The translations under genes were made by a program, and so were the position numbers. Under the pieces are notes generated by a model. That model saw only the letters and a list, made by a program, of their open reading frames with translations. It was not told the origin of the DNA and searched no databases. From Azotobacter vinelandii CA (lineage in GTDB: Bacteria; Pseudomonadota; Gammaproteobacteria; Pseudomonadales; Pseudomonadaceae): DNA of 64,000 nucleotides. Where the stretch lies: contig NC_021149.1 of the NCBI RefSeq assembly GCF_000380335.1, forward strand, positions 186,001 through 250,000, written 5' to 3'. Below are positions 8,244 to 18,949 of the stretch, piece after piece. Positions within the stretch are counted from its first letter, which is position 1. Each line of letters starts with the position of its first letter.

Positions 8244-8876
8244 TCAGTGCAGGCCCTGGATGTAGCTGGAGATCGCAGCGATGTCCTTGTTGCTCAACTT
8301 GGCGGCGATGGAGCGCATGATCATGTTGTCGCCATCGTTGGTGCGCGCGCCTTCGCGGAAGTCGGTGAGCTGCTTGGCAACGTACTGGGCATGCTGGCCG
8401 CTCAGGCGCGGATAGGCGGCCGGGGTGTTGCCCTCGCCGTTCGGCGAATGGCAACCGGTACAGGCCGGCATGCCGTCGGCCAGCTTGCCGCCGCGGTAGA
8501 GCGTCTCGCCGGCTTCCACCAATTGCGGATCGGCTGCGCCGACGGTCGGCTTCTGCGAGGTGAAGTAGGCGGCGAGGTCGGCCAGGTCCTGGTCGCTGAA
8601 GTTGTCGAGCATGCCGGTCATTTCCAGCACCTTGCGACCGCTGCCTTCGGGAGCGCCCGGCTTGGTGCCGGCCTTGATGTCCTGCATCTGCTTGAGCAGA
8701 TAGCGCTCGCCCTGGCCGGCCAGTTTCGGGAAGTTGGGGGCCGCGCTGTTGCCGTCCGGGCCGTGGCAGGCGCCGCAGACGGCCGCCTTGCCTTGGCCGG
8801 CGGCGGCATCTCCCGCGGCGTGGGCAAGGCCGGTGATCCCCAGGGTTAACAGCAGAGTCACGAGTGCTTTGTTCAT
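8244..8876 (-). CDS. Di-haem cytochrome c4
   Basis: The 210-residue precursor has a signal peptide ending near AHA and two cytochrome c domains with CGACH (Cys34, Cys37, His38) and CTGCH (Cys139, Cys142, His143). The axial Met ligands lie in the LEMTGML and NMIMRSIA regions. Cytochrome c4 is a periplasmic, membrane-associated electron carrier between the bc1 complex and terminal oxidases, prominent in Azotobacter respiration. The gene is divergent from engB, an arrangement conserved in pseudomonads, and is followed by a strong terminator. Confidence 0.95.
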   Translation of the reverse strand: MNKALVTLLLTLGITGLAHAAGDAAAGQGKAAVCGACHGPDGNSAAPNFPKLAGQGERYLLKQMQDIKAGTKPGAPEGSGRKVLEMTGMLDNFSDQDLADLAAYFTSQKPTVGAADPQLVEAGETLYRGGKLADGMPACTGCHSPNGEGNTPAAYPRLSGQHAQYVAKQLTDFREGARTNDGDNMIMRSIAAKLSNKDIAAISSYIQGLH

Positions 8877-9252
8877 CAGCTAATCCAAATCACGGCTCAA
8901 GAAAAGTGTTGTTGTCGACCGATGTGCCCGGCTGTGGAGGAGTTCCCGGCGGCTTCGGCGTGGCTGTCCATGCATCCATGCGCGCCTGCGGGCCAGAGTC
9001 GACTGGGCAGTTGGCAGCCAAGGGCAGCATCACGGCACTGCGGTGGGCAACAGGCTTCTGGAGCGGGCCTTCCGCAGGGAACAAACACCGTGCGGTCAAC
9101 GTACGGTCAGTCTTAAACCGTTCCCGTGAACACTTACCCTGGGGCAGGGGCAAAGCGCACACAAAATCCGCGGCATTATATACTCATGACCCCGAAACGG
9201 AAATGACATGGCGCCGCAGTCTGTGCGTGCCAACCCCAGCGGAACTTCCCCG
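8877..9252. other. Divergent promoter region between cytochrome c4 and engB
   Basis: There is no credible gene in this 376-bp stretch. A TATATACT element at about 9178 resembles a -10 box for engB. The rest is GC-rich and shows no clear operator. Confidence 0.4.
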
Positions 9253-9903
9253 ATGTCCTTCAAGAATCCCGTTCTCGGCCTGTGCCAGCAGGCCGCCTTC
9301 ATGCTCAGCGCCGCCCGGGTCGACCAGTGCCCTGCCGACGACGGCCTAGAGGTCGCCTTCGCCGGGCGCTCCAATGCCGGCAAGTCCAGTGCGCTGAACA
9401 CCCTGACCCACGCCAACCTCGCGCGCACCTCGAAGACTCCGGGTCGCACCCAGTTGCTGAATTTCTTCCGTCTCGACGACCGGCGTCGCCTGGTCGACCT
9501 GCCCGGCTACGGCTATGCCAAGGTGCCGATCCCCCTCAAGCAGCACTGGCAGCACCATCTGGAGGCCTATCTGGGCAGCCGTCGCAGCCTGGCCGGCGTG
9601 GTGCTGTTGATGGACATCCGCCACCCGCTGACCGACTTCGACCGGATGATGCTCGACTGGGCCGGCGCCAGTGGCATGCCCATGCACATCCTGCTGACCA
9701 AGGCCGACAAGCTGGCCTTCGGCGCGGCGAAGAACGCCCTGCTCAAGGTCCGGCGGGAAATCCACAAGGGCTGGGGCGAGGGCATGAGCGTCCAACTGTT
9801 CTCGGCGCCCAAGCGTCAGGGGGTCGAGGAGGCCCACGACGTGCTGGCGCGCTGGCTGGGACTGGCCGGGGACGACGGGGGCGAGGCGGATGCCGGGGCC
9901 TGA
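9253..9903 (+). CDS. engB: Ribosome biogenesis GTP-binding protein EngB (YihA/YsxC)
   Basis: The GTPase motifs are in order: G1 [11 protein letters not shown]2 region KTPGRTQ, G3 DLPGYG, G4 TKADK, and a short G5 FSA. EngB is an essential cytoplasmic GTPase for late assembly of the 50S subunit. The start at 9253 ([12 protein letters not shown]) is chosen because the family begins this way in pseudomonads; an ATG 45 bases upstream (9208) is in frame but adds residues not typical of the family. It is convergent with zwf, with only 14 bases between the stops. Confidence 0.93.
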   Translation: MSFKNPVLGLCQQAAFMLSAARVDQCPADDGLEVAFAGRSNAGKSSALNTLTHANLARTSKTPGRTQLLNFFRLDDRRRLVDLPGYGYAKVPIPLKQHWQHHLEAYLGSRRSLAGVVLLMDIRHPLTDFDRMMLDWAGASGMPMHILLTKADKLAFGAAKNALLKVRREIHKGWGEGMSVQLFSAPKRQGVEEAHDVLARWLGLAGDDGGEADAGA

Positions 9904-9917
9904 GCCCCGGCGAAGGT

Positions 9918-11375
9918 TCAGCGGTGCCAGGCGTGGCCCTGCTGTTCGAGCAGGCTGTGGGCCTGCTCCGGCCCCCATGAGCCGGCGGGATAGGGGCGCG
10001 GCCGCTGATAATAGGCATGCCAGCCGCCGATGATCGGGTCGACCCAGCGCCAGGCGGCCTCCACTTCGTCGCGGCGCATGAACAGGGTGGAGTCGCCCTC
10101 GATCACGTCCAGCAGCAGGCGTTCGTAGGCGTCCCAGCGGCGCTTCTGGCGAAAGGCATGGGCCAGGTTGAGATCCAGCTCGACCGGCGCCAAGTACATG
10201 CCCTTGCCGGGACTCTTGGCCATCAGTTGCAGGCTGATCGACTCCTCCGGCTGCAGACGGATCAGCAGGCGGTTGGCCTGGCCGTCCTGGAACAGCCGGT
10301 GCGGCACCGGCTTGAACTGGATGACGATCTCCGAACTCTTTCTCGCCATGCGTTTGCCGGTGCGCAGGTAGAAGGGCACGCCGGCCCAGCGCCAGTTGTC
10401 GATTTCGGCATGCACCGCGACGAAGGTTTCCGTATCGCTGTCGCTGTCGACGTTTTTCTCGAAATAGTAGGCCGGCACTTCCTGTCCGCCGATCTTCCCG
10501 GCGGCGTACTGGCCGCGCACGGTGCGATCCTTCACGTCGAAGCCGGCGATGGGTTTCAGCGCCTCGAGGATCTTCACCTTCTCGTTGCGTACCGCCTCGG
10601 CGTCGAAACGCACCGGAGCCTCCATGGCGACCAGGCAAAGCAGTTGCAGCAGGTGGTTCTGCAGCATGTCGCGCATCGCTCCGGCCTTGTCGTAGTAGCC
10701 GCCGCGGTTCTCCACACCGAGGGTTTCGCAGACGCTGATCTGCACGTGGTCGATGTGCCCGGAGCGCCAGACCGGCTCGAACAGGGCGTTGGCGAAGCGC
10801 AGTGCCATCAGGTTCTGCACCGTTTCCTTGCCCAGGTAGTGGTCGATGCGGAAGACCTGGGACTCCTGGAACACCCGGCCGATCGCCTGGTTGATCGCCA
10901 GCGCCGACTCCAGCGAGTGGCCGATGGGCTTTTCCAGCACGATGCGCGTATCGCTGCCGGCCAGGCCAGCGTTGGCCAAGTGCGCGGCGATGTCTTCGAA
11001 CAGGCCGGGAGCCGTGGCGAGGTAGTAGACGCGGCCGCGCTGGCAGGCGTTGCCCAGATGTCGGGCCAAGCGGCCATAATCGGCGCTCTGGCTGGCGTCC
11101 ATGGCGAAATAATCGATCCGCTCGGCGAAAGCCTGCCAGGTGGTGGCGTCGAAGTTCGCCCGCGGCACATTGGCCCGGCAATGCCGTTCGGCCAGGGTCC
11201 GATAGGCATCGGCGCCCAGCGGCTTGCGGGCCAGCGCGAGGATGCGCATGTCGGCCGGCAGGCGCCGGTCGCGGTGCAGGTGGTAGAGCGCCGGCAGCAG
11301 TTTGTGCAGCGCCAGATCGCCGGTACCGCCGAAAACCAGCATGTCGCAGGGACGGATCACAACAGCCTCCAACAC
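9918..11375 (-). CDS. zwf: Glucose-6-phosphate 1-dehydrogenase
   Basis: The 485-residue enzyme has the nucleotide-binding GGTGDLA (16-22), EKPIG (148-152) and the substrate motif RIDHYLGKE (176-184) with the catalytic His. It oxidises glucose-6-phosphate to 6-phosphogluconolactone with NADP, feeding the Entner-Doudoroff and pentose phosphate routes. It is divergent from hexR, with a palindromic HexR box in the short shared promoter region. It is therefore very likely repressed by HexR and released by the Entner-Doudoroff intermediate KDPG, as in Pseudomonas. No pgl or eda gene follows on this strand, unlike the Pseudomonas zwf-pgl-eda operon. Confidence 0.96.
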   Translation of the reverse strand: MLEAVVIRPCDMLVFGGTGDLALHKLLPALYHLHRDRRLPADMRILALARKPLGADAYRTLAERHCRANVPRANFDATTWQAFAERIDYFAMDASQSADYGRLARHLGNACQRGRVYYLATAPGLFEDIAAHLANAGLAGSDTRIVLEKPIGHSLESALAINQAIGRVFQESQVFRIDHYLGKETVQNLMALRFANALFEPVWRSGHIDHVQISVCETLGVENRGGYYDKAGAMRDMLQNHLLQLLCLVAMEAPVRFDAEAVRNEKVKILEALKPIAGFDVKDRTVRGQYAAGKIGGQEVPAYYFEKNVDSDSDTETFVAVHAEIDNWRWAGVPFYLRTGKRMARKSSEIVIQFKPVPHRLFQDGQANRLLIRLQPEESISLQLMAKSPGKGMYLAPVELDLNLAHAFRQKRRWDAYERLLLDVIEGDSTLFMRRDEVEAAWRWVDPIIGGWHAYYQRPRPYPAGSWGPEQAHSLLEQQGHAWHR

Positions 11376-11402
11376 GTTTGGCTATGGGCTGAACGCTCTC
11401 CA

Positions 11403-11417
11403 TGTAGTATAACTACA
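11403..11417. promoter_or_regulatory. HexR operator between zwf and hexR
   Basis: TGTAGTATAACTACA is a palindrome of two perfect 6-bp arms around ATA. It matches the HexR box known from Pseudomonas zwf and related promoters. It lies 28 bases upstream of zwf and 45 bases upstream of hexR, so it can repress both. Confidence 0.88.
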
Positions 11418-11462
11418 GGCGAACTACAGCCCGATTCCCGATCATAACCGAGTTCAGCCCCC

Positions 11463-12329
11463 GTGAATCTCTTGCAGCATATTGCCCAATCCCGCGCCCT
11501 GCTGCGCAAGTCGGAACTCAAGGTGGCCGATCATGTGTTGCTCGATCCGGCCGCGGCGATGCACAGTTCGATGGCCAGTCTGGCTCAGGAGGTCGGGGTC
11601 AGCGAGCCGACCATCGTACGCTTCTGTCGGGCGATCGGCTGTACCGGCTTCCAGGACCTGAAGCTGAAGCTGGCGCAGAGCCTGGCCGCCGGCGCCAGTT
11701 TCGGCCAGTTCGCCATCCATGAGAACGATTCGGTCGTCGACTTCAGCCTGAAGATCTTCGACACCACCCTGCACACCCTGATGGAGGTGCGCGAGCGGCT
11801 CGATCCCGAGGCCTTGCAGCACGCCATCGATGCCATCGCCAAAGCTCCGCGCATCGAGTTCTACGGCTTCGGCGCCTCCGGCGCGGTAGCCATCGATGCC
11901 CAGCACAAGTTCTTCCGCCTGCTGCTCACCGCCGCCGCCTATTCCGACCCGCACATGCAGGCCATGTCGGCGGTGACCCTCAAGCCCGGCGACGTGGCGA
12001 TCTGCATCTCCCAGTCGGGGCGCTCCAAGGATCTCCTGATCACCGCCAACCTGGTCCGCGAGACCGGGGCCACCCTGGTCACCCTGTGTCCCGGACAGAC
12101 GCCGCTGGCCGAGCTGGCCGACATCAACGTGGCGATCGACGTCCATGAGGACACCGAGGTCTACACCCCCCTGACCTCGCGCATCGCCCATCTGGTGGTG
12201 ATCGACGTGCTGGCCATGGGCGTGGCCATGGCCCGCGGGCCGGATCTGGTCAATCACCTGAAGAGCGTCAAGCGCAGCCTGCGCAGCCTGCGCCTGTCGC
12301 CCAAGGCGGTGCGCGCCGCCGAGGAGTGA
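11463..12329 (+). CDS. hexR: HexR, RpiR-family regulator of central carbon metabolism
   Basis: The 288-residue protein has an N-terminal RpiR helix-turn-helix domain (about 1-77, including EVGVSEPTIVRFCRAIGC) and a C-terminal SIS sugar-phosphate-binding domain (about 120-260, with SQSGRSKD). It begins with GTG at 11463. HexR represses zwf and other glucose genes and is released by KDPG. The divergent zwf gene and the operator between them support the assignment strongly. Confidence 0.94.
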   Translation: MNLLQHIAQSRALLRKSELKVADHVLLDPAAAMHSSMASLAQEVGVSEPTIVRFCRAIGCTGFQDLKLKLAQSLAAGASFGQFAIHENDSVVDFSLKIFDTTLHTLMEVRERLDPEALQHAIDAIAKAPRIEFYGFGASGAVAIDAQHKFFRLLLTAAAYSDPHMQAMSAVTLKPGDVAICISQSGRSKDLLITANLVRETGATLVTLCPGQTPLAELADINVAIDVHEDTEVYTPLTSRIAHLVVIDVLAMGVAMARGPDLVNHLKSVKRSLRSLRLSPKAVRAAEE

Positions 12330-12434
12330 GCAGCGCGGCGATCGCGGGTCACGACACTGTAATCCGCCTGCCGTGAAGGCGTCACCGGCCACCGGCGATC
12401 CTGAGGTTCCCCGACCCCTGCCTGGGAGCCCCTC

Positions 12435-12659
12435 ATGCTTCGTCACTCGGAAGACGCGTATTACCTCAGCCCCCTGGACTCGAAGGCTCGTCGCAAGCGG
12501 CTGGACGAGCGGCGGATGCACTTTCGCCGAGCCATCGAGCGCTACGACGAGCAGCGTCAGTTGCAGTATGAGCTGGACGATTTTCCTGATCTGCACGCGG
12601 TCAGCCTGCCGCCGGTTTCTCCGTCAATCTCCCGGAAAAACGCTCGGCCAGTGCGCTGA
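12435..12659 (+). CDS. PA3496-like small envelope-integrity protein
   Basis: The 74-residue protein is rich in Arg, Glu and Gln, with a central RRMHFRRAIERYDEQRQLQYELDDFPD. This resembles the small PA3496-type proteins of pseudomonads, which are annotated as putative envelope integrity factors. A short helical charged protein with no signal peptide is seen. Its last 59 bases run across the stop of the convergent LysR gene, so the final 15-20 residues (Ser/Pro/Arg) are encoded opposite pycR and may be a non-conserved extension. Confidence 0.6.
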   Translation: MLRHSEDAYYLSPLDSKARRKRLDERRMHFRRAIERYDEQRQLQYELDDFPDLHAVSLPPVSPSISRKNARPVR

Positions 12660-13563
12660 TCTTCGCGCGTTCGGCGCGGATGAAGGTCTCGAACGCCCGC
12701 GCCACCGGGCTCAGTCGCTTGCCTTCGGTATGCACCAGGCACCAACTGTGGTACAGCGGTAATTCCTCCACCGGCAGCTCGCGGAGCTGGCCGGTGGCCA
12801 GTTCCAGGCTCGCCGCGTGGCGCGGCAGCAGAGCCAGGCCGAGGCCGGCGATCACCGCCTGCAACTGCGCCTCGGTCGAACCGATCTCCAGCGTTTCGGC
12901 GAAATGCGCACGTTTCTGATGGCAGTACTCCTCGCCGGCGCGGCGGGTGCCGGAGCCGGGTTCGCGCAGCAAGAGCGGAAAATCCGTCAGGTCCTGCAAG
13001 CGCAGGTTCGGCCGCGCGCACAGCGGGTGCCAGGGCGGCGCCACGGCGACGATCGGATTGTTGAGGAAGGGATAGAAGTTCAACGCCAGTTCGCTCGGTA
13101 CCTGCGACATGATCAGCAGGTCGTCGCGACTTATCGACAGGCGGCGCACCGCCTGGGCGTGATTGACCACCACCAGTTGCAGGCTGACCTCCGGATGTTG
13201 CGCGCGGAAGGCGGCGAACAGGTGCGGCACCAGATACTTGGCGCTGGACTCCACCGCCAGATTGAGCTGGCCCTGCAGCGAGCCCTGCAGGTCCGACAAC
13301 TGCATGTCGAGGCTTTCCAGGCGGCCGAAGATGTCCTCGCTGGCCTTCAGCAACGCCTCGGCGGCCGGCGTCAGGTAGAGCTTCTTGGCCACGTACTCGA
13401 ACAGCGGCTGGCCGACCAGTTCCTCCAGTTGGCGGATCTGCAGGCTGACGGCCGGCTGGGTCAGCGCCATTTCCTCGGCGGCGCGGCTGTAGGAGCGGCT
13501 CTCGCATACCGCGCGAAATACCCGCAACTGGCGCAGGGTCAGGCGCATCAGGGACTTACGCAT
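12601..13563 (-). CDS. pycR: LysR-type regulator of pyruvate carboxylase (PycR-like)
   Basis: The 320-residue protein has an N-terminal winged helix (LRQLRVFRAVCESRSYSRAAEEMALTQPAVSLQIRQLE) and a C-terminal LysR effector-binding domain. It is divergent from pycA-pycB, the same arrangement as the PycR/pyruvate carboxylase locus of Pseudomonas aeruginosa, so it probably controls those genes. The effector is unknown. The 3' end overlaps the convergent small gene at 12435 by 59 bases. Confidence 0.85.
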   Translation of the reverse strand: MRKSLMRLTLRQLRVFRAVCESRSYSRAAEEMALTQPAVSLQIRQLEELVGQPLFEYVAKKLYLTPAAEALLKASEDIFGRLESLDMQLSDLQGSLQGQLNLAVESSAKYLVPHLFAAFRAQHPEVSLQLVVVNHAQAVRRLSISRDDLLIMSQVPSELALNFYPFLNNPIVAVAPPWHPLCARPNLRLQDLTDFPLLLREPGSGTRRAGEEYCHQKRAHFAETLEIGSTEAQLQAVIAGLGLALLPRHAASLELATGQLRELPVEELPLYHSWCLVHTEGKRLSPVARAFETFIRAERAKISALAERFSGRLTEKPAAG

Positions 13564-13769
13564 GGCGGCCTCGGCAAATCGGAAGGGCGAGACATGGTTT
13601 TCCGGCAGGAAAAACCGTTCTCGCTCGTGGCTGTTCGTAGGTCTATAAGTTGTAGTTTATGCTTAACCTAACAAATATTCATTTTTCTTAATCGATCCCC
13701 CGGCCTAGGGTGTCAGCACACCTGCCGACTGACCGTTCGAGTTGGCCAGCTCAGCCGAGGGAGACCTCC

Positions 13770-15185
<1,416 letters not shown>

Positions 15186-15236
15186 CGAACACCAGCCCGG
15201 CTGCGCTCTGGCTGCAGGCTCAAGAGGAACAGACGA

Positions 15237-17036
15237 ATGAAGAAGATCACGGTCACCGACACCATCCTGCGTGACGCCCACCAGTCGCTAATCGCCACCC
15301 GCATGCGCCTCGAGGACATGCTGCCGATCTGCGACAAGCTGGACAAGGTCGGCTACTGGTCGCTGGAAGTCTGGGGCGGCGCCACCTTCGACGCCTGCAT
15401 CCGCTTCCTCAAGGAGGACCCGTGGGAGCGCCTGCGCCAGCTCCGCGCCGCGCTGCCCAACACCCGCCTGCAGATGCTCCTGCGCGGGCAGAACCTGCTC
15501 GGCTATCGCCACTACAGCGACGACGTGGTCAAGGCCTTCGTCGCCAAGGCGGCGGTCAACGGCATCGACGTATTCCGCGTCTTCGACGCGATGAACGACG
15601 TGCGCAACCTGCAGGTGGCCATCGCCGCGGTCAAGGCCGCCGGCAAGCACGCCCAGGGCACCATCTGCTACACCACCAGCCCGGTGCATACCGTCGCCGC
15701 CTTCGTCGAGCAGGGCAAGGCCATGCAGGCGATGGGTGTCGACTCCCTGGCGATCAAGGACATGGCCGGCCTGCTGACCCCTTACGCCACCGCCGAACTG
15801 GTCGCTGCGCTGAAGGCCGAGATCGACCTGCCGGTGTTCATCCACTCCCACGACACCGCGGGCCTGGGGGCCATGTGCCAGCTCAAGGCCATCGAGGCCG
15901 GCGCCGACCACATCGACACCGCCATCTCCAGCTTCGCCTGGGGCACCAGCCATCCCGGCACCGAGTCGATGGTCGCCGCCCTGCGTGGCAGCCAGTACGA
16001 CACCGGCCTGGACCTGGCGCTCCTGCAGGAGATCGGCCTGTACTTCTACGCCGTGCGCAAGCGTTATCACCAGTTCGAGAGCGAGTTCACCGCCGTCGAC
16101 ACCCGCGTGCAGGTCAACCAGGTGCCGGGCGGCATGATGTCCAACCTGGCCAACCAGTTGAAGGAGCAGGGCGCCCTGCACCGCATCAACGAGGTGTTCG
16201 AGGAGATCCCGAAGGTGCGCGCCGACCTCGGCTACCCGCCGCTGGTCACTCCCACCTCGCAGATCGTCGGCACCCAGGCGGTGTTCAACGTGCTCGCCGG
16301 CGAGCGCTACAAGACCATCACCAACGAGGTCAAGCTCTACCTGCAGGGCCGCTACGGCAAGGCGCCGGGCGTGGTCAACGAGCGCCTGCGCTTCCAGGCG
16401 ATCGGCAACGAGGAAGTCATCGACGTGCGTCCGGCCGACCTGCTCAAGCCGGAAATGACCAAGCTGCGCGCGGAAATCGGCGAGCTGGCGCAGAGCGAAG
16501 AGGACGTGCTGACCTACGCCATGTTCCCCGACATCGGCCGCAAGTTCCTCGAGGAGCGCAAGGCCGGCACCCTGGTGCCCGAGCCGCTGCTGCCGATTCC
16601 CACCGCGGGCGCCGGTCCGGCCAGCGAGGGCGTGCCCACCGAATTCCTCATCGACGTGCACGGCGAGACCTACCGGGTGGACATCACCGGCGTCGGCCTC
16701 AAGGGCGAGGGCAAGCGTCACTTCTACCTGTCCATCGACGGCATGCCGGAAGAGGTGGTGTTCGAGCCGCTCAACGAGTTCGTCGCCGGCGGCTCCGGCA
16801 AACGCAAGCAGGCCGGCGCGCCGGGTGACGTCAGCACCAGCATGCCGGGCAACATCGTCGACGTCCTGGTCAAGGAGGGCGATGTGGTCAAGGCCGGCCA
16901 GCCAGTATTGATCACCGAGGCGATGAAGATGGAGACCGAAGTACAGGCACCGATCGCCGGCACGGTCAAGGCCATCCACGTCGCCAAGGGCGACCGCGTC
17001 AACCCCGGCGAACTGCTGGTGGAGATCGAGGGTTGA
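15237..17036 (+). CDS. pycB: Pyruvate carboxylase subunit B (carboxyltransferase plus biotin carrier)
   Basis: The 599-residue protein begins KKITVTDTILRDAHQSLIATRM, the carboxyltransferase motif. It ends in a biotinyl domain with EAMKMETEV, where Lys564 carries biotin. Its layout equals oxaloacetate decarboxylase alpha (OadA). Because it is paired with pycA and no OadB/OadG membrane subunits are present, it acts here as the carboxyltransferase of a two-subunit (alpha4-beta4) pyruvate carboxylase. AAGAGG precedes the ATG. A rho-independent terminator follows. Confidence 0.94.
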   Translation: MKKITVTDTILRDAHQSLIATRMRLEDMLPICDKLDKVGYWSLEVWGGATFDACIRFLKEDPWERLRQLRAALPNTRLQMLLRGQNLLGYRHYSDDVVKAFVAKAAVNGIDVFRVFDAMNDVRNLQVAIAAVKAAGKHAQGTICYTTSPVHTVAAFVEQGKAMQAMGVDSLAIKDMAGLLTPYATAELVAALKAEIDLPVFIHSHDTAGLGAMCQLKAIEAGADHIDTAISSFAWGTSHPGTESMVAALRGSQYDTGLDLALLQEIGLYFYAVRKRYHQFESEFTAVDTRVQVNQVPGGMMSNLANQLKEQGALHRINEVFEEIPKVRADLGYPPLVTPTSQIVGTQAVFNVLAGERYKTITNEVKLYLQGRYGKAPGVVNERLRFQAIGNEEVIDVRPADLLKPEMTKLRAEIGELAQSEEDVLTYAMFPDIGRKFLEERKAGTLVPEPLLPIPTAGAGPASEGVPTEFLIDVHGETYRVDITGVGLKGEGKRHFYLSIDGMPEEVVFEPLNEFVAGGSGKRKQAGAPGDVSTSMPGNIVDVLVKEGDVVKAGQPVLITEAMKMETEVQAPIAGTVKAIHVAKGDRVNPGELLVEIEG

Positions 17037-17069
17037 GTCGCGGTTTCTGAAGATTTGAAAGGCGGTTTG

Positions 17070-17094
17070 GGGAGTCGTGAGACTCCCTTTTTTT
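17070..17094 (+). terminator. Rho-independent terminator of pycAB
   Basis: The arms GGGAGTC and GACTCCC form a 7-bp stem around GTGA and are followed at once by seven T. It is 33 bases after the pycB stop. Confidence 0.92.
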
Positions 17095-17126
17095 ATTCGC
17101 AGGATTCCGCGGGAGGCGAGCCCCGC

Positions 17127-18122
17127 TCAGCGCAGCCCGGCGAGGATCTCGAACGAGCGCAGGCGGGCGTCCGGATCGTAGATGTCGCCGGTGAAGATCA
17201 ATTCGTCGGCGCCGGTCTGTTCGAGCAGCACGTCCAGGCGCGCGCGGACCTTTTCCGGGCCGCCGATCACCGCCAGGCCGAGGAAGTCGCCGACCGCCGC
17301 CTGCTCGTGCGGCTGCCAGCGGCCGGCCATCGATTCCACCGGCGGACGCAGTACCCGGCTCTCGCCGCGGACCAGCGCCAGGGCGCGCTGGAGGGCGGTG
17401 GTGGCGAGGAATTCCGCTTCCTCGTCGCTGGGCGCGGCGACCAGCGGCACGCCGAGCATCACGTAGGGTTTGTCGAGCACCGCCGAGGGCTGGAAATTGT
17501 CGCGGTAGAGGCGGATCGCCTCGTGCATGTAGCGCGGCGCGAAGTGCGAGGCGAAGGCGTAGGGCAGGCCCTTGCGCGCCGCCAGGCGGGCAGTGAACAG
17601 GCTGGAGCCGAGCAGCCAGATCGGCACCTCGGTGCCGGCTCCCGGCACGGCGATCACCCGCTGGTCGGGACGCGCCGGGCCGAGCAGGGCCTGCAGTTCC
17701 TCGACGTCCGCCGGGAATTCCTCTTCGCTGCCCAGGCGGTCGCGGCGCAAGGCGTGGGCGGTGTAGGGATCGGTTCCCGGCGCGCGGCCGAGGCCGAGGT
17801 CGATGCGTCCCGGATAAAGGGTGGCGAGGGTGCCGAACTGCTCGGCGATCACCAGCGGCGCATGGTTGGGCAGCATGATGCCGCCGGCGCCGACGCGGAT
17901 GTGATGGGTGCCCGCCGCCAGATAGCCGATCAGCACGGCGGTGGCGGAACAGGCGATGCCGTCCATGTTGTGGTGTTCGGCCACCCAGAAGCGGGTGAAG
18001 CCCAGGGCCTCGGCATGCCGGGCCAGGGCCAGGGAATTCTGCAGGGCCTGGGCCGGGCCGCCGTCGTCGCGGATCGGCGCCAGGTCGAGAATGGAAAGCG
18101 CGGTGTCGGCCAGTCGTGGCAT
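17127..18122 (-). CDS. Luciferase-like (LLM) flavin-dependent oxidoreductase
   Basis: The 331-residue protein has the bacterial luciferase-like barrel: an early [18 protein letters not shown] motif, then [11 protein letters not shown] and [15 protein letters not shown]. This pattern belongs to the MsnO8/YhbW-type group of LLM proteins, which use reduced FMN to oxidise small molecules. The substrate cannot be predicted. It is a single gene downstream of, and on the same strand as, the dodecin gene, with an 81-base gap. Confidence 0.85.
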   Translation of the reverse strand: MPRLADTALSILDLAPIRDDGGPAQALQNSLALARHAEALGFTRFWVAEHHNMDGIACSATAVLIGYLAAGTHHIRVGAGGIMLPNHAPLVIAEQFGTLATLYPGRIDLGLGRAPGTDPYTAHALRRDRLGSEEEFPADVEELQALLGPARPDQRVIAVPGAGTEVPIWLLGSSLFTARLAARKGLPYAFASHFAPRYMHEAIRLYRDNFQPSAVLDKPYVMLGVPLVAAPSDEEAEFLATTALQRALALVRGESRVLRPPVESMAGRWQPHEQAAVGDFLGLAVIGGPEKVRARLDVLLEQTGADELIFTGDIYDPDARLRSFEILAGLR

Positions 18123-18203
18123 GGAGGTTTCCTCGAGTCGTCCCCGGGGCCCGCCCGTCGGGAAAGGGCAGAGACTAAAGCAAAAGGCGGCGCCGGTGGC
18201 CGC

Positions 18204-18419
18204 TCAACTGTCGGCCAGGCGAAAGCCGACCTTCAGGGTGACCTGATAGTGGCCGACCACGCCGTTCTCCAGGTGGCCGCGGATCTCGACCACCTCGAAC
18301 CATTCCAGATAATCGAGGGTTTTCGACGCCTCGGCGAGGGCGTTGCTGATGGCGTCCTCGATGCTGTTGCGCGAAGAGCCGATGATTTCGATCTTCTTGT
18401 AGGTGTGATGGTCGGACAT
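18204..18419 (-). CDS. Dodecin-family flavin-binding protein
   Basis: The 71-residue protein carries the dodecin pattern: [35 protein letters not shown] and [16 protein letters not shown]. Dodecins form hollow 12-subunit spheres that store or buffer flavins (FMN, riboflavin) or CoA in the cytoplasm. It lies just upstream of a flavin-dependent oxidoreductase gene on the same strand, a sensible pairing. A ribosome site (GGGAGG) precedes the ATG. Confidence 0.92.
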   Translation of the reverse strand: MSDHHTYKKIEIIGSSRNSIEDAISNALAEASKTLDYLEWFEVVEIRGHLENGVVGHYQVTLKVGFRLADS

Positions 18420-18543
18420 GCGGGCCTCCCGGGAGGATGGGCGGGGCCGGCCCAGGTGCCAGCCCCACTAGATGAGGCAGGTCGGAGACGCGAGAGTTCA
18501 GCCGCCGGCGCACCGTTCGGCCGGCCAGCGCGGCTCGGCGAAC

Positions 18544-18850
18544 ACCGCCGAGGGCCGCGTCCGCGCCATGGGCACGCGCTTTGCCGTGCGCCAGGAGAAC
18601 GGCCGTACCCGTGTCGTCGTCGAGGCCCACGTGGTGGAGGTGCGGCCACGCCTGGCGCAAGCGCGGGCCGTGCGGGTGGAGGCAGGACGGGGCCTGAGCT
18701 TCGATGTCCTCGCCTCCGGCCCCTTGCTTCCCGCCCCGGCCGATGCCGGCGCCCTCACCCTGGACGACGGCGAGGCCGTGCTGGACATCCTGGAAGCCCC
18801 GCTGCCCGTCCGGGACGAGGTTGGAAAGGCTTCTGGCCTGATCCCGAGGC
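18544..18850 (+). pseudogene. Truncated fecR-like anti-sigma gene remnant
   Basis: The frame encodes GRVRAMGTRFAVRQ, then TRVVVEAHVVEVRP and a LSFD segment, followed by DDGEAVLDILEAPLPVRDEV. These line up with the central FecR domain of the intact fecR in this window (30665-31627: GEIMALGTRYLVRQE, TRVLVLEHNV, WLEGRLSVLDEPLSAVIDAL). The N-terminal cytoplasmic domain and the periplasmic C-terminus are missing, and no sigma or receptor gene adjoins it. It is best read as a leftover of a lost iron-uptake regulatory unit. Confidence 0.6.
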
Positions 18851-18949
18851 CCTCGCGGAAAATTCTCTCCTCGGGGTGACGGATTCTCACTTCTGCTTCG
18901 GCTCCCTTCTGATAGGTCGATCCGGACGGCCGACCTGCCCTTGTACCCC

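Noticed and set aside
15288-16979. Long minus-strand frame opposite pycB
   Set aside because: His/Asp/Val-rich antisense translation without family features; pycB is secure on the plus strand.
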